Of a stretch of DNA of 64,000 bases, positions 56,901-64,000 are shown one piece after another. Positions within the stretch are counted from its first letter, which is position 1. Each line of letters starts with the position of its first letter. A program made the translations under genes and the position numbers. The notes beneath the pieces were generated by a model. That model worked only from the letters and a program-made list of their open reading frames with translations. It had not been told where the DNA came from and did no database searches. The DNA is from Hedera helix (Eukaryota; Streptophyta; Magnoliopsida; Apiales; Araliaceae), in NCBI GenBank assembly GCA_947179155.2, contig OX359278.1, positions 30,198,773 through 30,262,772 of the forward strand, read 5' to 3'.

Positions 56901-59649
56901 TGTAAATTCATATGAAACAATTAAATTTTAAAGTATATTTGTAATCAGTAACTTTTATACAGTCCTTAAATAAAAGTTGATGCACAAGGACTTAGATTAG
57001 AATATCAAATCTGTTAGGTTGATCTGAATGATGCAAAGATCATATGGAATTCAGTGCAATAGGACTTAGGGATCAAACTTGTTAGGTTGATTTAGTCTTA
57101 GAATTGTAATAAAATAGGAAGTAGAATACAGAGATCGCAAAGCAGAGGAGAACATAAAGATCGCATAACAAAGGAACAAAACAGAAGGAATCGTAAAGAA
57201 AGCAAACTCTATAATATAGTCTATGATGCAAAACTTAATAGCAAAATCAGAAAAGAAGGAGGAAAACTGAAAGTTTGTAGAACAGAACGGTGAAATTGTC
57301 AAGTGAAATACTCAGGACTAAAGTCTACAATGCTAAAGACATCATGTAGAATAAAGAGTTTGACAAGCAAAAAGATCGTCGAGCAAAAAGAAATTCGTCA
57401 AGAGATAGCAGAGGAAAATAATCAAAATCGTTAAGCAAAACGTCTGTGAAAGAAAGCTGGAAGATTGAATTCAGAAGCAAAGTGAAGATTACAGAATATG
57501 CTTAAAGTTCGTAAAACAATTGGAATAATACAAAGCAATAATGACAGAGGAAGAAGATCAACTCAGCAAAGAAATAACAAATTCGAGAACACTATTTAAT
57601 GAGAAGAATCAATCAAGTCAGATACTTAACAATCATGAAAGATAAAATCGTTGAGTAAGAAGTTATAATCTCAACCCTATGACACATGATTCTCATATCG
57701 TCAAGAAAGGATATGGTTGAAAAGTTCAAAACCAAACTCCAAGATTATTAATCAACAAAAAAGATAGAGTCATTAAGAATAAAAGCTGAACAACCACATA
57801 GGATATTACAAGAGATCTTGTAGTAAGTGAAGAAAACTAAAGCACAAAATTGGAGAAGATTATCAAAACTACTTCCAAATAGAATAGAATAATGAAGGAA
57901 ACAAGGATCATTTCACAAGATCAAAGAATGGAAGAATTCATAGAGTTCTGTCAAGCAAACTCATCGCAGCACAACAAATTAAGACAAAAGACTCTAGCTG
58001 AAGAAGTTGATGTGAAAGCTCCCAGATGCTGAACAAGTTAAAAGTACTTAAGATCGTAAAATGAAGCTAAACAAAATATCCTCAAATTGTTAAGTTACTA
58101 ATATCGTTAAGCAACTTCAAAACATAGAGTTACAACATTAATGAGCTGGCTCAATACTGTTGAACATTGAATGTTTAAATTTAATGATAAGAAATAATGT
58201 ACAACGGCTGTGTTAGATAAAATCAAAGCTGTTAGGTTGATCTTCTGATATAAATGTATGGATTTATAAAGTCTTTTGTGTTGTACTAAGACTTAGATTT
58301 AAATAGATCAAAACTGTTAGGCTGATCTTTTGTTATAATCTAATCGTAGAATGGACTCTATGATTTCGACCAAGAAGACTCTACGATCAACAGACTCTAC
58401 GATCAAGACAACCAATCATAGAATGAACTCTACGATTTCGGCCAAGAAGACTCTACGACCAACAGACTATGTTCTAAGCGAGAAGCCATAGAACGGACTC
58501 TACGGTCTGACAGTAGAGTAAACTCTACGATGACAATAAGAGATGATCTATTACAGAACAATCACCACAGCAAGGATATTCGTAGAGTTGATCATGGAGG
58601 GTTGTTGAGCAAAAAGGCAAGAGACATCACGACTCTCAGATCAGAAGCTATTTCATTCAAAAGTACAATCTGCATTGATGTGACAGAAAAGCTTCTGCAA
58701 ATCGATTGAAGTAAGAAAAGTCAGGGGACTGACCCAAGCGCACTATGCAAAAGAAAGAAGACTTTCGTGACAATAAAGTCAGAGGACTGTGTCCTATCAG
58801 TCCTATAGTATGGAAGGACCAAACAACTCTATGAAAGTTGGTAGGAACCTACGACTGACATGTATGTCCCCAAGGAAAAATAAAACACCCTTCCATGGAC
58901 TAACAAGTCAGATCAAATAATATCTCATCAGAGCATTAATGAGCTATATTAATATAATATTCAGAAGCTCCCCTCTTAGAAGTAACGGGAAGAAACTAAA
59001 GCTACAAGCAGAGGTTCCAACGGGAAGAAACCTGAAGCCCTCTTTTTTTTTAAATACCAAGATTTGCAAAAGAAAAAAAATTACACGAGAAAAATATATA
59101 CGCAAGAAGTTGAAGAGATCAAACTGATAAGAAAGCTTGCAGTGCTACTAAGTCCTTCAGAAACTTATGCTAAAAGCAACTTAGTAGCTCACCCAAATCT
59201 ACACCACTCCAGGAGAGTTCTTTGTGAACTAAAGTATCCAAGTCTGTTAGACTTGTAGAGTTCTTAGTGAACTAGAGTTCCAAGACTGCTGGTCTTGAAG
59301 GAATCTTAGTGATTCTGAAATTGTAAAAGTATCCTTAGTGGATTTGCTGCTGGAAGAGCAGAATAGTGGAGTAAGAGTCTTGTGAGCTTTGAACCACTTA
59401 AAACCTGGAGTCTTTCTTCTTGTGTCTTTTAATTGCTCTATCTGTCATATAATTGCTTGTTGAATTCTTACTTTAACATATCAAGAAAGGGGTAACTAAA
59501 TCATATTCCGCTGTGCTAAACTAATTGATTGAGAATTAATTAACGAAAGAAATAAAAGTAAAAGAAAATTTTAAAAGAAGAATCTATTTAACCCCCCCCC
59601 CCCCCCCTCTCTCCCTTCTAGATATCTATCGTGTCATTGGGAACTAACA
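56901..59649 (+). mobile_element. 5' LTR of a SIRE/Maximus-like copia element
   Basis: Ends with CATTGGGAACTAACA at 59649, immediately before the primer site. The start (TGTAAATTCATATGAAAC near 56901) is placed by comparison with the inverse LTR at 51443-53733 and is uncertain by some tens of bases. It contains duplicated blocks with ACTCTACGAT and CCAAGAAGACTC (about 58346-58520) and a C16 run near the 3' end (59592-59607). Large LTRs are usual for SIRE/Maximus. Short ORFs (58939-59127 and others) are not genes. Confidence 0.75.
59592..59607. repeat. Homopolymer run of 16 C
   Basis: Lies in the U5-like end of the SIRE-like LTR, where related elements have a shorter C run followed by TCT. 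The extended length could be real slippage or an assembly artefact. Confidence 0.9.
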
Positions 59650-59672
59650 ATTGGTATCAGAGCAGGTTCTCA
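59650..59672 (+). other. Primer-binding site of the + strand SIRE-like element
   Basis: ATTGGTATCAGAGCAGGTTC immediately follows the LTR end. TGGTATCAGAGC is the initiator tRNA-Met complement. Confidence 0.92.
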
Positions 59673-59704
59673 CATCTAAAGCCTTACAAGCTTGAGAAGA
59701 TCAA

Positions 59705-60659
59705 ATGGCACTCAACAAGAACGGATCAGAACTCGGTGGAGGTAACAGGCCACCTATGTGTTATAAAGAAAAATTTGCTAACTGGAAAGTTCGTATGCAG
59801 GCTTACATGGATGTTATAGATGATGAACTGTTCGAGACAGTGCTAAATGGGCCGATCATACCAATGAAGGTTGCACTATCAACTGACGATCCAAGCAAGC
59901 TAGTAGCAAAGAAAAGAGACGAATGGACAAACAATGAAAAGAAGGATGTTCAAAGAGACAAAAGGGCTAAGAACATCTTATTTCAATCTCTGGATGATGA
60001 TCAATTTGAGAATGTTGTCAACTGTAAAACAGCTCAAGAAGTCTGGCAAACTGTGTTGATCATGCATGAAGGAACAGAAGAAGTCAGAGAAAATAAGCAA
60101 TCATTGCTTGTTCAGCAGTATGAAATGTTCACCCACATCTCAGGTGAAAACATTACAAACACCTATGAGAGATTTAACTTGCTACTGAACTCTCTCAGAT
60201 CTTATGGAAATCTATCTAAACAGAGATCTCATCATTAAATTCATGAGATCTTTGCCAAGCAAATGGGATGCCAAAACCACAGTCATCCGGGAGTCAAAGA
60301 ACCTGCACGAGATGACTGTACAACAGCTATATGAAAATCTTCTCACCTATGTGCTGGAGCTAAATCAAAGAGCAGAGACTCTATCTGAGGAAAGAAAGAA
60401 GGAGAAAAACATTGCTCTTAAAGCCTCAACCTCAACTCACAGAAGAAATCACAAGGATAACTCTGACTCTGACAAGGATGAATCAAATGATGATGAAGGA
60501 GCTGCCATGCTAGTCAGACATTTTAAAAGATTCATCAACAGGAACATACCTCAAAAGTTCAGAAGCAACAGCAGCAAAGAACAACCAAATGACCTTTGCT
60601 ATAATTGCAAAAAGCCAGGTCACTTCATTGATAAATGTCTAAAACCCTTAAGAGAATAG
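59705..60659 (+). pseudogene. SIRE/Maximus-like gag, N-terminal part, one frameshift
   Basis: ATG 59705 lies 43 bp after the primer site and opens a copia gag reading (FANWKVRMQAYMDVIDDELF; EVWQTVLIMHEGTEEVRENK; LLVQQYEMF). At about 60204-60215 it shifts to another frame: the first frame stops at 60238 and the second is open from 60204 to 60659 (IIKFMRSLPSKWDAKTTVI; LTYVLELNQRAE). It ends after a complete CCHC knuckle at about 60597-60640 (CYNCKKPGHFIDKC), with a stop at 60657. Gag packages element RNA. The shift and stop make this copy defective unless they are sequencing errors. Confidence 0.88.
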
Positions 60660-61748
60660 CTGAGGAGGGACAAAACAAAAGCAAATCCAAAAAGAGAATT
60701 CAAGAGCTTCCACAAATAAAAGAAGAAAGACAAAAGCTTCATAGCTGAAGGCTCCTGGAGTGACTCAGAAGGAGAACTAAATTCTGAGTCAAGTGACGAT
60801 GAAAAGCCACAGAAGGCCAACCTGTGCTTAATGGCAAACGAAAAAGGAAGCAGCAAAAAGAAATTTAACATAGATGAGGTATTTGATTTCTACTCTCCTG
60901 AATTAAGCATTGATGATCTTAGAGAAGGCATGCATGACTTAATGGTAGAATTACACAAATATATAAAAATGTTTAGAAGGTTATCTAAAGATTACTCTCA
61001 TCTAAAAGAGGATAAAGAAAAAATAAGTATAGAATTAGAAGCCTCATTTCAAACTGCAAAACTTTACTCTAATCTTGAGACTGAGAATGAAAGACTAAAA
61101 GAGATAAATGATTTAAGCACTCATAAAGAGTCTTCACTAGCCTCCAATATTCAGGAACTAGAAAAGATAATTTTCATATTGAACAAGTCTAGTTCGTCTA
61201 TGGACACCCTGATCTCAAGTCAAAGAGATGTGACTGACAGATCAGGATTAGGATTTGAGAATTCATTCTCAAAGCCCAATATGGAGAAGTCTATGGAAAT
61301 AAATGAAGGCAAATCCTTTAATCTTAATAAAGGAATTATGTTCATCAAATCCTCAGATTCTATATCTCCCAGCAGTCCACATCATGTTAAGTCTGCTATC
61401 ATTTTAGACAATAAAACTCGCACGGGTCTGGGGCTCAGAAAATTGAAAAACAAGTCAAGCAAAACTCACTCTACGAATCATGAGAATCGTAGAGTAATAT
61501 GGAAGCAGAATTTAGATCAGCAAAATCAAAAGACTATGACAAATCATAATCCATACAGGTCTTGGACAAATAAGAATTCACAAATGCACACATATCATCG
61601 TCAATATCATATCAATCACAGGCACCATCATAAAAATGATAAATATTTGTCAAAATATCATAGACTGCAAGGATCTAAAATCAAACAGATTTGGGTCCCA
61701 AAAGGTACTAACAAAGCAGGACCCAAACAAATATGGGTACCAAAATGA
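60660..61748 (+). pseudogene. SIRE/Maximus-like gag, C-terminal coiled-coil extension
   Basis: In-frame reading continues past the stop at 60657 with another stop near 60720, then a Ser/Glu/Asp-rich stretch and the NLCLMA block (about 60820). The open part 60831-61748 has heptad-like charged sequence at residues 25-115 (KDYSHLKEDKEKISIELEA, ERLKEINDL), suggesting a coiled coil. A His- and basic-rich tail and a repeated KQIWVPK (about 61685 and 61727) follow. The long gag with such a tail is typical of the SIRE/Maximus group and sets it apart from the shorter gag of the copia element at the left. A TGA at 61746 separates it from protease. Confidence 0.85.
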
Positions 61749-62616
61749 AGATTGATTTGTTATACAGGTAAAGAGATCCATCTGGTATCTTGACAGTGGA
61801 TGCTCATGGCACATGACAGGAGACAAGGCTCTTCTATCAGATTATAAGGAAAAAGATGGACCTGCTGTGATTTTTGGAGACAACAACTCTGGGAGAACCA
61901 GAGGTTATGGCTCAACTGGAAATGGTGCAATATCTTTCAGTAAAGTGGCGTATGTTGAGGGACTAAAGCACAACCTGCTAAGTATCAGTCAACTCTGTGA
62001 CAAAGGACATCAAGTCACCTTCCTCAACAACCAATGCCAAGTTAGAGATTTGAAAACTAACTCTCTAAAGCTAGAAGGAGTTCGAGAAGGAAATGTCTAT
62101 GTGGTCAATCTTGCTCAATTAAGTTCAGATGAGATAGTCTGTTTTCTTGCTAAAGCCTCTAAAGATATGTGTTGGCTCTGGCACAGGAGGTTATCTCATC
62201 TTAACTTCAAGAGTATTTCAAAGCTTGCCTCCAAAGATCTAGTAAAAGGATTGCCAAAGCTAAATTTCATCAAAGAAAAACCCTGCAAAGCTTGTCAGTT
62301 TGGAAAACAAACAAAGACTTCATTCCAGAGCAAGTCAGTAAACTCAAATGATAGGGCTCTTCAATTACTTCACATGAATTTATTCAGGCCTGTCTCGACG
62401 ACTAGCCTCGGAGGAAAGAGATACTCTCTAGTGGTAGTAGATGACTACACTAGATATATGTGGGTATCTTTTCTAAGCTCTAAACATGAAACCATTTCAC
62501 ATCTTATCAAGCTCTTCAGACTAATCATGAATGAAAAAGGCGAAAAGATCAAGGCCATCAGAAGTGATAATGGAAGAGAGTTTTATTTCTCAGATATGGA
62601 CATGTTCCGTGAATAA
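61749..62616 (+). pseudogene. SIRE/Maximus-like protease and integrase N-terminal half
   Basis: After a short gap the reading gives the protease active site at about 61783-61820 (IWYLDSGCSWHMTGDK; D-S-G), then FGDNNSGRTRGYG and VEGLKHNLLSISQLCDKGH. The integrase zinc-binding domain is at about 62185-62305 (HRRLSHLNF; CKACQFGKQ). Catalytic core blocks follow: LQLLHMNLFRPVST, where the expected first Asp is Asn (LLHMNLFRP in place of the usual LLHMDLFGP), VVVDDYTRYMWVSFL, and the second Asp in AIRSDNGREF (about 62555). A TAA at 62614 ends the frame. Active-site change and stop indicate a dead copy. Confidence 0.88.
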
Positions 62617-63075
62617 AATGGAATCAATCACAACTTCTCAGATTAGTAGTAGAAAGGAAGAATAAGACTCTTATTGAAGCAGGAAGAACCCTTTTAGCAG
62701 CAGTCTATCTTCCTGAATATTTCTGGGCTGAAGCCATCGGTACTGCATGCTACACTCAAAACAGGTCACTCATACACTCAACATTGAAGAAGACTCCGTA
62801 CGAATTATGGAAAGGAAGAAAGCCAAACATAAGTTATTTTCATGCGTTTGGTTGCCTATGTTACGTACTCAACAATGGCAAGAAGCATCTAACTAAATTC
62901 CAGCCAAAATCAGATGAAGGAATCTTCATTGGCTATGCAACAGATAGCAGAGCATTCGGGGTGTTCAACAAGGAATCCTTAACTGTTGAAACCTCCATCC
63001 ATGTCACATTCGATGAATCAGATCATGAAAAGAAAAGATCAAAACATTCAACGAGTCATCAGACACAAGCTCAAT
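62617..63075 (+). pseudogene. SIRE/Maximus-like integrase C-terminal half
   Basis: The reading resumes with VVERKNKTLIEAGR-like sequence (about 62650-62690), carrying the catalytic Glu. The few residues normally before it, which carry a Pro-Gln-Asn-Gly signature, are missing, so a small deletion lies near 62638-62646. The open stretch 62784-63077 (TPYELWKGRKPNISYFHAFG; KFQPKSDEGIFIGYATDSRAF) is the standard copia integrase tail. It ends at a TGA at 63075, from where a low-similarity linker with CTCTACGA words leads to RT. Confidence 0.87.
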
Positions 63076-64000
63076 GATCGAAGAACTCAAAATCGTAGAG
63101 TCTGGCTCTACGACCATAAAACCAGCAACAGAAATCGTTGAACAAGTAGAGGAAATAGTATAGCACACCACACCAGACATTGAAACTCTACGATTAGAAC
63201 AAGAAGCTGATTTAGAGGAACTCAGACAAGAAGGCACCAGAACAGACGTTCCTAGCAGAATAAAATGGACCAAAGATCACACTCAAGATCTAATTATTGG
63301 AGATCCAAACACTGGAATTAAGACAAGAGCTGCAACTTCGAATGAATTCTTTTACCTAAGCTTTCTCTCTCAAGAGGAACCCAAGAAGATCGAAGAAGCC
63401 TTAGGAGATTCAAGTTGGATAGAGGTCATGCAAGAGGAGCTAAATCAATTTGAAAGGAGCAAGGTTTGGAGATTAGTTGTCAGGCCTCAACATAAACCAG
63501 TCATTGGCACCAAATGGGTTTTCAGAAACAAGATGGATGAAATGGTGTAATAACGAGAAACAAAGCAAGACTGGTGGTCAAAGGTTACTCTCAAGAAGAA
63601 GGAATTGACTACGATAAAACTTATGCTCCAGTTGCCGGATTGGAAGCCATAAGGATCTTCCTTGCCCATGCTGTACACATGAAGTTCAAAGTCTTCCAAA
63701 AGGATATCAAGAGTGTTTTTCTGAATGGAGAACTTCAAGAAGAAGTCTACGTGGAACAACCTCCAGGTTTTATCAATCCAACCTTTTCAAATTATGTTTA
63801 TAAATTAGATAAAGCACTATATGGTCTAAAACAAGCACCTAGAGCATGGTATAAAACATTAACTAACTTTCTCATTGAAAAATGATTCACTAGAAGAAGA
63901 GTAGATACTACCTTATTTTTGAGAAAACATAAGGATAAAACACTGCTAGTTCAAATTTATGTAGATGATATCATATTTGGTCCTTCTGATGAAAAATTAA
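63076..64000 (+). pseudogene. SIRE/Maximus-like reverse transcriptase, truncated by the window
   Basis: RT starts near 63390 (SSWIEVMQEELNQFERSKVW, IGTKWVFRNKMDE). A one-base loss near 63540 shifts the frame. The open stretch 63574-63885 carries VKGYSQEEGIDYDKTYAPVA, the FQKDIKSVFLNGELQEEVYV block and LDKALYGLKQAPRAWYK. In the DVKSAFLNG-type block the first catalytic Asp is present (KDIKSVFLNG). A TGA at 63883 interrupts the reading. It then continues in frame to the intact active site YVDDIIFG at about 63958-63982, and to the window edge. RNase H and the 3' LTR lie outside. Confidence 0.9.

Overview
The window is a block of plant intergenic DNA built almost entirely from transposable elements inserted into one another. 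The organism is an angiosperm, most likely a dicot, because it combines Ty1/copia elements (one of SIRE/Maximus type), a Tat/Ogre-type Ty3/gypsy element, very large Ty3/gypsy LTRs with an initiator-methionine primer site, a CACTA transposon and a PIF/Harbinger transposon in AT-rich DNA. I found no intact host gene, no tRNA or rRNA gene and no CRISPR array. The primer-binding sites resemble tRNA 3' ends but are not tRNA genes.

Layout. Positions 1-49366 belong to one old, decayed Ty1/copia element on the + strand whose 5' LTR lies left of the window. It is split by four independent insertions: a 1.6 kb solo LTR (514-2134, TSD AAGCT); a large gypsy-type solo LTR (2289-7958, TSD CAAGT) that carries a second solo LTR of the first family (4941-6450, TSD TTTTC); a 28.5 kb non-coding gypsy derivative on the - strand (8657-37134, TSD AAAAT); and a CACTA transposon (37395-45521, TSD TAA) that itself holds a PIF/Harbinger element (38506-42103). 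Copia gag, protease, integrase and reverse transcriptase/RNase H remnants resume on each side of every insertion, which independently confirms the boundaries.

The 28.5 kb element has two near-identical 4.7 kb LTRs (8657-13365 and 20112-37134), an iMet primer site near 20096-20110 and a polypurine tract next to 13366. Its interior holds another solo LTR (15158-19570, TSD CCTCT). Its right LTR holds a young, 12.3 kb, gag-only Tat/Ogre-like element (22288-34597, TSD ACGCG) with two 2106 bp LTRs in which I saw only two mismatches. This is the one element with a long intact coding region (gag, 29591-31702, - strand). It has no pol and carries a 2 kb array of short dyad-bearing repeats where this lineage is known to keep variable 3' repeats.

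Right of 49366 are the 5' end of a - strand SIRE-like copia element (LTR 51443-53733) with a third copy of the small solo LTR in it, a truncated small LTR element (53932-55102), a tandem duplication and a probable TIR element (55855-56800). Last comes a + strand SIRE/Maximus-type copia element (LTR from about 56901 to 59649, then gag, protease, integrase and RT) that runs off the right edge and carries several frameshifts and stops.

The strongest items for a second look are the gag-only Tat element that must have moved with borrowed enzymes, its duplicated CCHC-like module, a perfect 60 bp inverted repeat in each of its LTRs, a dyad (GTCAG...CTGAC) kept through two repeat subfamilies, and the CACTA element carrying intron/exon-like sequence. 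I did not find evidence for a wholly new coding system. All boundaries were read by eye.
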